This document shows positions 1 through 9,130 of a DNA stretch of 37,603 nt, one piece after another (the stretch's first letter is position 1; every line of letters begins with the position of its first letter). The notes under the pieces are model-generated. The model was not told the DNA's origin and made no database searches. It saw only the letters and a list, made by a program, of their open reading frames with translations. A program made the position numbers and the translations under genes. The DNA lies in contig JANQFJ010000126.1 of assembly GCA_028277915.1 (NCBI GenBank), forward strand, positions 1 through 37,603, in the 5' to 3' direction. Source of the DNA: Saprospiraceae bacterium. Lineage in GTDB: Bacteria > Bacteroidota > Bacteroidia > Chitinophagales > Saprospiraceae.

Positions 1-402
1 GATATATGCCGGAATTCGAGCGCTGCTTTTTCCTTTTGAAGAAATCAGCACTTTGATTTTTTGCTGGTGTTTCAAAACTGACCCATTTTCGTCATCGGGT
101 ATAAATATTTCCCAAATACCTTCCAGCTTTTTGAGTAATGGGTGGCTTTCCGGGTTCCAGTCATTAAAATCTCCAAAAAGAAATAGTCCATCCGCTGCCG
201 GAGCCCATTCGCGATAATACCACCCCCTTTTTGCACTATCGTAATGAAATCCCAAATAAAGATGCAAAGAAGCATAATTTTCCAATCCGCCATATTCCTG
301 ATCAATCCATTCTTTTATTTTTTGATACCGTTCAAACCGCTCCTGGATTTCGGTTTCATACGGATTTAGCCAGGGATCATCTTTTATTATCTGGAAAGCC
401 AT
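1..402 (-). CDS. glgB: 1,4-alpha-glucan branching enzyme, N-terminal part (cut by window edge)
   Basis: The reading frame is open from an ATG at 402 to the left edge and gives 134 residues. The start has the DPWLNPYE element, followed at residues about 61-83 by YYREWAPAADGLFLFGDFNDW, the core of the CBM48 N-terminal module of GH13 branching enzymes of the eukaryote-like type common in Bacteroidota. Known role: GlgB makes alpha-1,6 branches in glycogen in the cytoplasm. The catalytic GH13 barrel lies outside the window, so activity cannot be judged. The gene is divergent from the hydrolase at 563. The identification rests on the CBM48 and N-terminal motifs only; another CBM48 GH13 enzyme is the main alternative. 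Confidence 0.85.
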   Translation of the reverse strand, partial: MAFQIIKDDPWLNPYETEIQERFERYQKIKEWIDQEYGGLENYASLHLYLGFHYDSAKRGWYYREWAPAADGLFLFGDFNDWNPESHPLLKKLEGIWEIFIPDDENGSVLKHQQKIKVLISSKGKSSARIPAYI

Positions 403-562
403 TCTCAAAGACTTGTTTTATTTTATTTATTTTTTAAATATAAGAAACTGGCCATCATTACAATAGCATTTACATTTTTTCTTTTTTTAATTTGTTCGAT
501 GAAACTTTTTATCTTAGGCAAGTGAAAATTATCATTTGCAATATTCTTAAAGATCTTTGAAG

Positions 563-1381
563 ATGCCAACTATCAACATCAATGGCTGCAATTATTTTTA
601 CGAAATAAATGGTTACGGGAAAGAAACAATCGTTTTTTCACACGGCCTTTTATGGAGTGGAAAAATGTTTGAAAAACAAGTCGCTCATCTCAAAGACCGT
701 TTTAGAATTGTAACCTACGATCATCGTGGTCAAGGGCAATCCGAAGTTACCGATGGAGGATACGACATGGATAGTTTGTATGAAGATGCCATTCATCTGA
801 TCCAAAAACTGGAACTTGGGAAAGTCCATTTCGGCGGACTTTCGATGGGTGGATTTGTGGGGCTGCGGCTTGCTGCCAGAAGGTCAGATTTGGTTAAATC
901 ACTGGTTTTAATGGAAACAACTGCGCAACCTGAACCCAATAAATTGAAATATTGGTTTTTAAACACAATCGTAAAACTATTCAACGTAAAAGTGGTCACA
1001 AAGCCAGTCATGAAAGTGATGTTTGGCAAAAAATTTTTAAACGATAAAAGTCGAACAACAGAGCGGGAAAAACTAAAGAAAGAACTACAAAGCCTTCCAA
1101 AAACCATTGTTCATGCCGTGGAGGGAGTGATCTACCGAAAGGGCGTGGAGGACGAACTACATAAAATCAAATGCCCGACATTGATCATGGTCGGCACTCA
1201 GGATAAAGGCACAGTGCCTGCCAAATCTGAGTATATGCATTCAAAAATCGGAAATTCTGAATTGAAATACATTGACGGAGGAGGGCATACTGCTTGTCTT
1301 GAAGAACCAGACCAATACAACTTGCACCTCGATGCGTTTTATAATCGAATCACCCAAAAAGTCAGCGATTATGGAAGTTGA
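563..1381 (+). CDS. alpha/beta hydrolase fold protein
   Basis: A 272-residue cytoplasmic hydrolase. The nucleophile elbow GLSMGG puts the catalytic Ser at 94, the acid is likely Asp214 (GTQDKGTVP), and the base is His242 (GGGHTACLEEP). The oxyanion-hole HG motif is FSHGLL near residue 28, and YDHRGQGQS at 52-60 is typical of the 3-oxoadipate enol-lactonase/esterase branch. The substrate cannot be deduced. I start at ATG 563 rather than the in-frame TTG at 557. It leads a rightward group and overlaps the next gene by 11 bp, so the two are probably co-transcribed. Confidence 0.85.
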   Translation: MPTININGCNYFYEINGYGKETIVFSHGLLWSGKMFEKQVAHLKDRFRIVTYDHRGQGQSEVTDGGYDMDSLYEDAIHLIQKLELGKVHFGGLSMGGFVGLRLAARRSDLVKSLVLMETTAQPEPNKLKYWFLNTIVKLFNVKVVTKPVMKVMFGKKFLNDKSRTTEREKLKKELQSLPKTIVHAVEGVIYRKGVEDELHKIKCPTLIMVGTQDKGTVPAKSEYMHSKIGNSELKYIDGGGHTACLEEPDQYNLHLDAFYNRITQKVSDYGS

Positions 1382-1946
1382 GTTTTTTGCTACTCCAGAT
1401 GATTTCAGAAAATGGCTGAAAAAAAATCACACGCTAAAAACAGAGCAGTGGGTTGGCTATTATAAAGTCAAATCCGGCATTCCCAGTATGACCTGGTCCG
1501 AGTCTGTTGATGAGGCACTGTGTTTCGGTTGGATTGACGGACTTCGAAAATCAATTGATGAGAAAAGTTATAAAATACGGTTTACACCACGCAAACCAAA
1601 AAGTAACTGGAGCGCAGTCAACATTAGTAAAGTTGCCGAATTGACAAAGCTTGGAAAAATGCAAGCTGCTGGTATTGAGGCTTTTAAAAATCTGGATGAA
1701 AGCAAATCGAAGATTTATTCCTTTGAACAAAAAAATATTCAACTGGACAAAGGTTTTGAACAACAGTTTAAAGCCAACCAAAAAGCCTGGGATTTTTTCC
1801 TTACTTTGCCTCCTTCTGCCAAAAAACCCTCAATTCATTGGGTCATGAGCGCCAAGAGAGCGGACACAAAACAAAGAAGACTAAACCTTTTGATTCAATG
1901 TTCTGAAGAAGGACTACGGATTCCAATGTTGAGGCGAAATAAATAA
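1371..1946 (+). CDS. YdeI/OmpD-associated family protein
   Basis: A 191-residue protein. The N-terminal half carries the family signature: LKTEQWVGYYK, then SMTWSESVDEALCFGWIDG at residues about 42-60, then a basic RFTPRKPKSNWSAVN segment. Proteins of this family are annotated as YdeI/OmpD-associated or bacteriocin-protection proteins; the biochemical activity is not established. The ATG at 1371 lies inside the last codons of the upstream hydrolase (11-bp overlap), which suggests translational coupling. The frame stays open upstream to 1272, but that extension lies inside the hydrolase gene and adds no family sequence. Confidence 0.8.
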   Translation: MEVEFFATPDDFRKWLKKNHTLKTEQWVGYYKVKSGIPSMTWSESVDEALCFGWIDGLRKSIDEKSYKIRFTPRKPKSNWSAVNISKVAELTKLGKMQAAGIEAFKNLDESKSKIYSFEQKNIQLDKGFEQQFKANQKAWDFFLTLPPSAKKPSIHWVMSAKRADTKQRRLNLLIQCSEEGLRIPMLRRNK

Positions 1947-1962
1947 AACTAAAAACCAAACT

Positions 1963-2727
1963 ATGCTGTGGATCGCACTATTTTTATTGATTTTTGGAAA
2001 ACCGGAAGGCCTTACCCTGATTCCAAAATTTAATAAAAACGTCAAAAAACATGTAGAATCCGAAGAAAATAAAAAAGAAATTCTGGCTTCGATAAAGGAT
2101 TTTAAAAAAGCAAAAAAAGCCCATAACAAAACGGAAAAGAAGTTTTTAAAACATTTCGCCGTTAATAGTCTCAAACGGGATACTCCTGAAGAATTTTTTG
2201 AAATAAGTTTCAAAAAAATGGAATCAGCCCAAAATCAATTTGACCAAAAAAGTGTGGAAATACGGCTAAAAGTTCAGGAACTTATTAAAGAAGAGGAATG
2301 GCAAAAAATTCTGGATGCATCGGAAAAAGGACTTTTAAAAGAGCAAAAAAACAATGAAAAAGCACTACAAAAACTGAACAAAGTAATCGAAAAGGTAAAG
2401 AAAAAACTTGCTGATGATCTGCCGAATCCCGACAAACAAAAACAGGCTTTGGCAATAGCCGATCAACTCCACGATGACATCAATCAACAAGTCCGTGCCT
2501 TCTTCAAAATCAATTACCTTGAAAATGATACTTTGAGAAACCTTCATGCCACAAAAACAGCAATTGAAGCTGTAACACAGGACATGAAGCAAATCCGCAA
2601 AAACATTTACGATGCATTTGTCGAAGCGCGGTTTGAGATGATTGAAGTTACTAACGAACAAGAATGGGATGCTATCGTAAAATCAATCAACAAACTTTTG
2701 AAATTATTTGTCAAAGCCGATAATTAA
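1963..2727 (+). CDS. exported or membrane-anchored helical protein of unknown function
   Basis: A 254-residue protein that I do not recognise. It opens with a short hydrophobic stretch (MLWIALFLLIFGKPEG), which could be a signal peptide or anchor. The rest is almost entirely Lys/Glu-rich helix with coiled-coil character and no Cys. A pattern of about 100-residue helical blocks (KKHVESEENKKEILASI, later KKLADDLPNPDKQKQAL) suggests a periplasmic helical bundle. It lies 16 bp after the YdeI-like gene and 11 bp before the cation-efflux gene, so it is probably in the same operon. Function unknown. Confidence 0.7.
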   Translation: MLWIALFLLIFGKPEGLTLIPKFNKNVKKHVESEENKKEILASIKDFKKAKKAHNKTEKKFLKHFAVNSLKRDTPEEFFEISFKKMESAQNQFDQKSVEIRLKVQELIKEEEWQKILDASEKGLLKEQKNNEKALQKLNKVIEKVKKKLADDLPNPDKQKQALAIADQLHDDINQQVRAFFKINYLENDTLRNLHATKTAIEAVTQDMKQIRKNIYDAFVEARFEMIEVTNEQEWDAIVKSINKLLKLFVKADN

Positions 2728-2738
2728 GCCAACGATCT

Positions 2739-3611
2739 ATGTCCTCCAATCAAAAGAAGGCAATTACTACGATTTATCTGAGCATTGTTGGCAATCTGGG
2801 CTTGGCCATAATCAAAGGGATTACCGGTTATTTTGGCAATTCTTATGCTTTGATCGCTGATGCCATCGAATCTACTTCGGATATATTTTCTTCAATTTTG
2901 GTTTTGTTTGGTTTAAAATACGCCACCAAACCTGCTGATGAAGATCATCCTTACGGTCATGGAAGAGCTGAACCGTTGATCACTTTCCTGATCGTTGGTT
3001 TTTTACTGGTTTCAGCAACTGTTATTGTTTTCCAAAGCATACAGCACATTCTCACACCTCATGGATCTCCAGAATCCTACACTTTAGTAGTCCTCGGGGT
3101 TATCATTTTGGTTAAAGAAATATTTTACCGGATCATCATTAAAAAAAGCAGTGAAACCAAAAGTTCTGCTTTAAAAGCTGATGCCTGGCATCACCGGAGC
3201 GATGCGCTCACATCGATTGCTGCTTTTATCGGAATTTCAATTGCTTTGATTTTTGGAGAGGGTTATGAAACGGCAGATGACTGGGCTGCGCTTGTCGCCG
3301 CGGGATTTATTTATTACAATTCTTACCTCATCTTCAGGCCAGCACTTGGAGAGATCATGGACGAGCACGTGCATGAGGATCTAATCATTAAAATTCGTCA
3401 AATTGCAAAAAAAGTTGATGGCGTCATCGACACCGAAAAGTGTTTTATTCGAAAAACAGGAATGACCTTTTGGGTAGATCTCCACCTAATCGTGGATGGA
3501 AACCTCACTGTTAAAAAAGGCCACGAAATCGCTCACAATGTTAAAGACAAAATCAGAGCTGAACTTCCTGAAATTGCTGAAATTCTCATGCATGTTGAAC
3601 CGAACGACTGA
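2739..3611 (+). CDS. cation diffusion facilitator (CDF) family metal efflux transporter
   Basis: A 290-residue inner-membrane protein. The transport-site helices show the CDF pattern: ADAIESTSD (residues 40-48, putative ligands Glu44 and Asp48) in TM2 and HHRSD in TM5, with the DEDHPYGHGRAE loop at 68-78. A cytoplasmic C-terminal domain with DEHVHEDLI and a final HVEPND tail corresponds to the regulatory ferredoxin-like domain. CDF proteins export Zn, Fe, Mn or related divalent ions by proton antiport. Glu in place of the first His/Asp of site A is common in this branch, so the metal cannot be named. It ends 16 bp from the convergent fabI stop. Confidence 0.92.
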   Translation: MSSNQKKAITTIYLSIVGNLGLAIIKGITGYFGNSYALIADAIESTSDIFSSILVLFGLKYATKPADEDHPYGHGRAEPLITFLIVGFLLVSATVIVFQSIQHILTPHGSPESYTLVVLGVIILVKEIFYRIIIKKSSETKSSALKADAWHHRSDALTSIAAFIGISIALIFGEGYETADDWAALVAAGFIYYNSYLIFRPALGEIMDEHVHEDLIIKIRQIAKKVDGVIDTEKCFIRKTGMTFWVDLHLIVDGNLTVKKGHEIAHNVKDKIRAELPEIAEILMHVEPND

Positions 3612-3627
3612 ATAAATCTTTTGCTGA

Positions 3628-4431
3628 CTACAAGCCCAATACCGCAGGGTTCATGCCCATATTGGAAAATCCACCGTCGTGATAAAGGTTTTGCATGGTG
3701 ACCATTCTTGTAAAATCAGAAAACATGGCCACGCAATAATCTGCACAAGACTCCGCCGGAGCATTGCCGAGTGGTGACATTTTATCTGCATAATCGAAAA
3801 ACTCTTTAAAGCCTTTTACGCCGCTTCCCGCTGTCGTCCAGGTTGGAGACTGAGAAATAGTATTTACCCGAACTTTTTTCTGAACACCAAAATGATAGCC
3901 AAAACTTCGTGCGAAGGACTCCAGCAAGGCTTTGGATTCAGCCATTTCGTTGTAATCTGGAAAGACTCGCTGTGAGGCGATATAGGTCAATGCCAGGATC
4001 GATCCCCATTCATTGACAGCGTCGAGCTTCAAAAGGGTTTGCATCATTTTATGAAAAGAAATCGCTGAGATGTCAAAAGTCTTCTGCATCCAATCATATT
4101 TCAAGTTGGTATATCCCCTGTTTTTCCGAACATTGAGCGACATCCCGATGGAATGCAAGGCAAAGTCGAGCTTTCCGCCAAGCAGTTCCATGGACTTTGT
4201 AAAAAGATTTTCCAGATCCTCTTCGCTGGTCGCATCAGCAGCGATTACTTCTGTATTTAATTTAGCTGCAAGCTCCTGGATTTTACCAAATCGAAGTGCC
4301 ACAGGAGCGTTGGTGAGTACAATTTGAGCCCCTTCTTCAACGCACTTTTCCGCTACTTTCCAAGCAATTGATTGCTCGTCCAATGCACCGAATATTACAC
4401 CTTTTTTTCCCGATAGTAGATTGTTTGCCAT
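3628..4431 (-). CDS. fabI: enoyl-[acyl-carrier-protein] reductase (FabI)
   Basis: A 267-residue member of the short-chain dehydrogenase superfamily that reduces trans-2-enoyl-ACP with NAD(P)H in the last step of the fatty acid elongation cycle. The FabI-type nucleotide-binding start (GVIFGALDEQSIAW, residues 11-24), the FALHSIG element at 90-96, and the catalytic Tyr150, Tyr160 and Lys167 (TY, then Y-x6-K in DYNEMAESK) match E. coli Tyr146/Tyr156/Lys163. Length is normal. The downstream gene converges from the plus strand. The upstream region holds a pyrimidine-rich low-complexity tract and no clear TANNTTTG box. Confidence 0.95.
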   Translation of the reverse strand: MANNLLSGKKGVIFGALDEQSIAWKVAEKCVEEGAQIVLTNAPVALRFGKIQELAAKLNTEVIAADATSEEDLENLFTKSMELLGGKLDFALHSIGMSLNVRKNRGYTNLKYDWMQKTFDISAISFHKMMQTLLKLDAVNEWGSILALTYIASQRVFPDYNEMAESKALLESFARSFGYHFGVQKKVRVNTISQSPTWTTAGSGVKGFKEFFDYADKMSPLGNAPAESCADYCVAMFSDFTRMVTMQNLYHDGGFSNMGMNPAVLGL

Positions 4432-4500
4432 GATGAGTTAGTTTAAAGTTTTTAATTTTAATAGGTTAAATAGTAAAGTGGTTAAAGGTTAAGTAGTTTA

Positions 4501-4560
4501 ACTTTCCTCCTTTTCCTTCATCCTCAATCACCCTTCCTCCTTTTTCTGTCCTCCCTTCCT
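4501..4560. repeat. low-complexity pyrimidine-rich intergenic tract
   Basis: The plus strand is almost pure C/T (CCTCCTTTTCCTTCATCC and similar units), preceded at about 4460-4500 by short GGTTAAA/AGTAAAG-like repeats. It fills the space between the stop of the small gene at 4561 and the start of fabI. On the minus strand it reads GGAAGGGAGGA, resembling the tract at 37207-37245. No gene and no hairpin are visible. Confidence 0.6.
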
Positions 4561-4902
4561 TCACCCTATTTCTTCAATAACGGATTCTCCTTTTGACAGA
4601 TCGCCACTGGTCCATTCCCATGATTCATGCAATCGAATTCTCCCATCTTGCAATATTTCTGGAGTGGATTTACAAACTCCGGTTTGCATCGCGCCTTCAC
4701 TGTTTATGTGGTGATAATGCATATTCAGTTTTCCATTTCGATCTGCGGTAGCGATCAAATTACCAAAAGTAATATTTCCGCCTTTATAATTCGCCCAAAC
4801 AACCGTCCCTTCCTGCCAATAATGAAAAATGGTATCTCCGGTCACTTCTCCGTTTTCAGTATTTTCGATACTTCTGAACCGTTTATTATTGTAATCGATC
4901 AT
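4561..4902 (-). CDS. conserved small beta-rich protein, often annotated as N-acetylglutamate synthase-like
   Basis: A 113-residue protein, rich in short repeated beta elements (FHYWQEGTVVWANYKGG, LIATADRNGKLNMHYHH, RIRLHESWEW). Similar small proteins in Bacteroidota databases often bear the label n-acetylglutamate synthase, but no acetyltransferase motif is visible here and I do not endorse that function. Its ATG overlaps the recN stop by four bases (ATGA, 4899-4902), so it is very likely translated by coupling to recN. This is a clear operon with a DNA-repair gene. Confidence 0.75.
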   Translation of the reverse strand: MIDYNNKRFRSIENTENGEVTGDTIFHYWQEGTVVWANYKGGNITFGNLIATADRNGKLNMHYHHINSEGAMQTGVCKSTPEILQDGRIRLHESWEWTSGDLSKGESVIEEIG

Positions 4903-6554
4903 AGTTTTAGCAATTCTTTAGCATTTTCAATCGCCGATGCCGATGGTGGGCTTCCACTGAGCATTGTGGCCACAGCTCTTACGCGTTCATCGAAAGTCAG
5001 CAGCTTGACATTAGTCACCGTACGATCTTCGACTACTTTTTTATAAACGAAATAATGTGTATCCGCTTTCACCGCTATTTGTGGCGTATGCGTTATAGAA
5101 ATCACTTGGTGTCTGTTTGACAGTTCCTGTAAAATATTGCCCATTTTCAACGCCACATCTCCAGAAATTCCGGTATCAATTTCATCAAAAATCAAAGTTG
5201 GCAATGGTATGGCACTAGCCACCAATGACTTGGTACAAAGTGTCAAACGAGACAATTCACCGCCGGAAGCCACATCTTTGATCGGTAAAAACCGGCTGCC
5301 TTTGTTAGGGGCAAAAAGGAAATTTACTTCGTCAAAGCCAGTGCTGTTCAATTCCGGCAATTGCACAATTTCGACCTTAAGCTGAGAATATTCCATAGAC
5401 AGTTGAGCCAGCAAATCATGCACTTTATTTTCAAAAGCATCAACGACTCCCTTCCGCTTTTTTGATAATTTTTGAGCGAGATTAGTCAATTTTTTTCGCT
5501 GAATCCCGATCTCTTTTTCCATTTTTTCAATCTCCTCTGATAAATCGCCAAAAGCATTAATCTGTGATTGTAAATCGTTTTGAATAGTTATTAATTCAGC
5601 GACAGTTTTTGCGTTGTGTTTGTTTTGAAGTTTGTAAATCAAATCAAGCCGCTCCTGGATTTCAGCAATTCGTTCAGGATCATATTCTGTATTTTCAGCA
5701 ATTTTTTCAAATTCATGAGAAATGTCATCCAGTTCCAGCTTCAAACTTTCAAATCGTTCATAAATTTTATTGAGATCAGGGTGGAATTTACTAATATTTG
5801 AAAGACTGTTTGAAATTTCTTCCAGTTGGCCGATCACCGATTGCTCGTTTTCACTCAAATGCTGAAATGCAGCGCCCAAAGCACGCTTTATATCCTCCGC
5901 ATTGGTCAATTTTCCAATTTCATCTTCAATCTTTTCCTGCTCCCCATCGATCAATTCAACGTCGTTAAATTCTTTCAGCTGGAAGTTGAGAAAATCGGTT
6001 TCTTTAACTGCATTTTCACTTTGGAGCACTAATTCACGAAGCCTGTTTTTATTGTTTTGATAAATCTTAAAAAGTTGCTGATACTCGCTCAACAAAGTAG
6101 TATTTTCTGCAAGGGCATCAATCATCCGCAACTGGAAAGAAACATTATGAATATCCAGTGTGTCGAATTGCTGATGCAGATCGATCAGTGCTCCGCTCAA
6201 TTGCTGCAAAATATTCAACCTTACAGGAGTGTCGTTGACAAAAGCCCTGGATTTGCCGGAAGGGGTCAATTCCCGACGAACAACAACCTGCTCGTCGTAA
6301 TCAATATCATTTTTTTCAAAAAATGTCTTTAGTTCATATTTTGAAACATCGAACCAGGCTTCTACAATGCATTTTTTTTCATCGTCGTAAAGCGCCTTGG
6401 TGTCAGCACGACGCCCCATGATCAGCCCAAGCGCGCCGAGCAGAATTGACTTTCCAGCTCCGGTTTCGCCAGTAATAATGGTCAGTCGATCAGAAAAGGA
6501 GATTTCCAATTCCTCGATGATCGCGTAATTTTTTATGAATAAGCGATTGATCAT
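4899..6554 (-). CDS. recN: DNA repair protein RecN
   Basis: A 551-residue SMC-like ATPase of recombinational repair. The N-terminal FIKNYAIIEELEISF is diagnostic of RecN, followed by Walker A GETGAGKS at 29-36 and RRADTKALY. A long coiled coil fills the middle (about 150-370). The C-terminal half has the ABC signature SGGELSRL and Walker B LIFDEIDTGISGDVA, then the ITHTPQIAVKADTHYFV segment. RecN tethers broken DNA ends during double-strand break repair. The length is typical. A perfect TANNTTTG box lies 20 bp upstream (6574-6581). The small gene at 4561 is coupled to its stop codon. Confidence 0.97.
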   Translation of the reverse strand: MINRLFIKNYAIIEELEISFSDRLTIITGETGAGKSILLGALGLIMGRRADTKALYDDEKKCIVEAWFDVSKYELKTFFEKNDIDYDEQVVVRRELTPSGKSRAFVNDTPVRLNILQQLSGALIDLHQQFDTLDIHNVSFQLRMIDALAENTTLLSEYQQLFKIYQNNKNRLRELVLQSENAVKETDFLNFQLKEFNDVELIDGEQEKIEDEIGKLTNAEDIKRALGAAFQHLSENEQSVIGQLEEISNSLSNISKFHPDLNKIYERFESLKLELDDISHEFEKIAENTEYDPERIAEIQERLDLIYKLQNKHNAKTVAELITIQNDLQSQINAFGDLSEEIEKMEKEIGIQRKKLTNLAQKLSKKRKGVVDAFENKVHDLLAQLSMEYSQLKVEIVQLPELNSTGFDEVNFLFAPNKGSRFLPIKDVASGGELSRLTLCTKSLVASAIPLPTLIFDEIDTGISGDVALKMGNILQELSNRHQVISITHTPQIAVKADTHYFVYKKVVEDRTVTNVKLLTFDERVRAVATMLSGSPPSASAIENAKELLKL

Positions 6555-6573
6555 TGCTTTTAAATTGAAAGCG

Positions 6574-6581
6574 CAAAGTTA
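6574..6581 (-). promoter_or_regulatory. candidate -7 promoter box of recN (TAACTTTG)
   Basis: On the minus strand this reads TAACTTTG, a full match to the Bacteroidota -7 consensus TANNTTTG. It sits 20 bp upstream of the recN start, which would leave a leader of roughly a dozen bases. No convincing TTTG/TTG -33 element is visible at the right distance. Confidence 0.5.
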
Positions 6582-6640
6582 ATGGATGTTTGGGAGATAC
6601 TAAGTGTTTTTGAAAATAGATTTTGAGGATTTTAAATCCA

Positions 6641-8299
6641 TTATTTCGAAATATTCATCAACAACCAGTTATGGGGGACAACCTCCGGTTTGTCTCCTTT
6701 TTTTAAGGGAATTTCTATCCCTTCCGGTGGAATATCAAATCTTTTGATTTCACCCTCGATTACCACTTCAACTGGCATTGGAAAAGGAAGGTCGTTAGGG
6801 GTTTTCCAGTACAACTTCAAATTTCCTTTTTCAACCATTGAATATAGGACTGGTAACTCTGGCTGTCGTAAATAAACCTCAAAAAACCAATCCAGTTCCA
6901 TTCCTGAGGCTTTTTCAGCAATAGCTAAAAAATCATCCGTTGTGGCAAAACGAATCTGGGAACCATCAATGGCTTCGCCATCTTTGAGCTTTGGATAGGC
7001 CATTTTCCTGAGAGATTCAAAAAAAGCATTATCGCCGATCAGGTATCGTAACGTATGCAATATCCACGCTCCTTTGGCATAAATCGGAGCCTTGTAGATT
7101 TCGCATGCGCTGGTTACTTCACGCGGAGCTATTGTTCTGTGATTCCCAAAATATCGCATTTGGTTCATCGCTTTATGATAATCTTCGATACCATGTAAAT
7201 GTTCCACATAAAGCGGCTGCATATAGGTCCCGAATCCTTCGTGAATCCACATATCTCTCCAGTCTGAATTAGTTACCAGATTACCCCACCACTCGTGTGC
7301 CAGCTCATGCTGATGCAAGGCGTCAAATCCCCAATCTCGACCATTCATGGAGCTATTGCTAAAATTGGCTCCATAAGCGATGATGGTTTGATGTTCCATG
7401 CCCAAATGAGGGGTTTGAACGACACCGTACTTGTCTTTTTGAAAAGGATAAGGGCCAAGTAAATCTTCAAAAAATGTAAGATGTTCCAAAATTTGTTTAA
7501 ACAAAATTTGACCATCTTTATAATTTTCGGGCAACACCCAAAAGTAAACCGGAAAAGTATTTCCACTGACACTTTTCAGTTTTCCTTCGATCTGTTTATA
7601 CGGCGCGATATTCAATGAAATATTGTAATTACTGATCGGAGTGGTGACTTGCCAATCATAGGTAACAGTACCATTATTATTGGATTTTGAACCCTTCAAT
7701 TTACCGTTGGTAGCAACAAAGAGTCCTTCCGGAACAGTAATATACAAGCCCATTCGATCTGGCTTGTCAGAAACGTGGTCTTTATTTGGCCACCACAGAT
7801 CAGCTCCCTGTCCCTGGCATGTCGTCGCTATCCATGGTGAACCATCCTTCGTATATTTCCAGGTGAAGCCTCCTTCCCACGGAGGTCGCTTGGCGACACG
7901 AGGCTTTCCGCCATAACTTACAGAGATGTCAAGTAGTTCTCCGGGATTTCGGGTGCTGCCAAGGTCAATCCACAATTTCCCGATCTCCTGATGAAAATTT
8001 CTCGGAAAAACCATGTCTCCTTCGCGCAGCTCTACCACGCTTTCAATTGAAAAAACGGTATCGATATCCAAAACAAACCAATAGGTTGGATGTACAACCA
8101 ATGCTTTTGTTCGTAAAGTCCCTCCAATGGAGCTGTCCTGGGGAATAACTGAAAGTGTTAAATCATATTCTTTTACATCGTAAGCCGCCTGTTCAGGCAT
8201 CAGGGGGCCACCGGAATCCATAATATCCGTAAGTTGGCTGAAACCGGAACTCATGAAAACTATTGACAACAATAAAACAAGAAAAGCTTGACGGTTCAT
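6641..8299 (-). CDS. M1 family zinc metallopeptidase (aminopeptidase N-like), exported
   Basis: A 552-residue exported peptidase. Starting at ATG 8299 gives a textbook signal peptide (MNRQAFLVLLLSIVFMSSG, then FSQ); the frame is open 18 codons further upstream but that adds no signal-like sequence. The zinc motif HELAH is at 331-335, and the third ligand Glu354 follows in WIHEGFG, exact M1 spacing (HExxH-x18-E). The substrate-recognition motif usually GxMEN reads LGMEHQT here, a variant common in Bacteroidota M1 proteins. It likely removes N-terminal residues from peptides in the periplasm or outside. No ERAP1-like C-terminal domain is present, so it is a short M1 form. Confidence 0.92.
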   Translation of the reverse strand: MNRQAFLVLLLSIVFMSSGFSQLTDIMDSGGPLMPEQAAYDVKEYDLTLSVIPQDSSIGGTLRTKALVVHPTYWFVLDIDTVFSIESVVELREGDMVFPRNFHQEIGKLWIDLGSTRNPGELLDISVSYGGKPRVAKRPPWEGGFTWKYTKDGSPWIATTCQGQGADLWWPNKDHVSDKPDRMGLYITVPEGLFVATNGKLKGSKSNNNGTVTYDWQVTTPISNYNISLNIAPYKQIEGKLKSVSGNTFPVYFWVLPENYKDGQILFKQILEHLTFFEDLLGPYPFQKDKYGVVQTPHLGMEHQTIIAYGANFSNSSMNGRDWGFDALHQHELAHEWWGNLVTNSDWRDMWIHEGFGTYMQPLYVEHLHGIEDYHKAMNQMRYFGNHRTIAPREVTSACEIYKAPIYAKGAWILHTLRYLIGDNAFFESLRKMAYPKLKDGEAIDGSQIRFATTDDFLAIAEKASGMELDWFFEVYLRQPELPVLYSMVEKGNLKLYWKTPNDLPFPMPVEVVIEGEIKRFDIPPEGIEIPLKKGDKPEVVPHNWLLMNISK

Positions 8300-8407
8300 A
8301 ATGTTTGCGTTTAATTTCTTTTGATTCATCGAAAAAACGAATATTTCCGACATATTTTGAAGAAATAGAGGGATAAAGTTTTTATTTTTTTGAAAATAAC
8401 GAATCTT

Positions 8408-9055
8408 ATGAAAGCGCTGATATTTTTTATCCTAAAAATTGTCATCCTACTGCTTTTGCCTTTTGTAGTGCTGATTCGCGGAGCTGTGTTTATGCATGAA
8501 AATTATACATCCAGTCCTCAACTTGCGCTAATTTCAGGAGCTATAGCTACTATCGTCTTGTTGGTAATTTATTTTACCATGCTCTATTTTAGAGCTACTG
8601 GCAGGCTGGAAATTGGCAGAACTTTTAAATTAAAAATGCTGCTTGCAGGCCTTTTAGTCTTCGCTTATTGTTTCAATGGATTGTTTTTTCTGGAAGGAGG
8701 CCACGCAAAGACTGAAGCTGTCCAAAAGGAGTTTACCAGTCTGCATCCAATCCTTAGAATGAGCATCAGCACGATTTTGTTTGTTGATCGGGATTTGATT
8801 TTGACGGACGCATCCAGATTGCCTGAAGACTATAAAAAAATGGGCTTACCTACCAAATCCCATTCATTGCATTACAAACAAAAAAATGGTTATGCCCACG
8901 CTTTTGATGTGCGAACAAAAAATCGTAGTGAAGTAAGGAATAAATTTTTGCAATGGTATTTTAAAATGATGGGATTCAATACCCTTCGCCATGTCGGGAC
9001 GGAAGATCACTTGCATGTTTCGCTGAAAAGCCATGATCGACCTGGAGCAATTTAA
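8408..9055 (+). CDS. three-helix membrane protein with M15/Hedgehog-like C-terminal domain
   Basis: A 215-residue protein. Three hydrophobic helices lie at about 4-24, 38-61 and 76-95. The tail (about 100-215) is soluble. It contains SHSLHYKQKNGYAHAFDVR, with His152/His155, Gly161, Ala163-His164 and Asp167, and later EDHLHVSL with His201 and His203. This recalls the zinc-binding H...G-A-D...H-x-H arrangement of M15 D,D-peptidase/Hedgehog folds, but the spacing is not canonical. I treat the peptidase reading as a guess and the membrane topology as sound. The ATG at 8408 is preferred over the in-frame TTG at 8390. It is divergent from the M1 peptidase. Confidence 0.7.
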   Translation: MKALIFFILKIVILLLLPFVVLIRGAVFMHENYTSSPQLALISGAIATIVLLVIYFTMLYFRATGRLEIGRTFKLKMLLAGLLVFAYCFNGLFFLEGGHAKTEAVQKEFTSLHPILRMSISTILFVDRDLILTDASRLPEDYKKMGLPTKSHSLHYKQKNGYAHAFDVRTKNRSEVRNKFLQWYFKMMGFNTLRHVGTEDHLHVSLKSHDRPGAI

Positions 9056-9130
9056 ATTGAAACACAGATGAAAGGGTCTGAGCAGATTAAATTAAATGAA
9101 TTGCAAACCGCATTGCTTGTATTAAAAACA

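Noticed and set aside
72..305. Minus-strand frame of 77 codons near the left edge
   Set aside because: It is a shadow in another frame of the branching enzyme start, which runs open to the window edge and carries CBM48 motifs.
1272..1370. N-terminal extension of the YdeI-like protein
   Set aside because: It lies inside the hydrolase gene in another frame and carries no family-like sequence; the ATG at 1371 gives the normal start.
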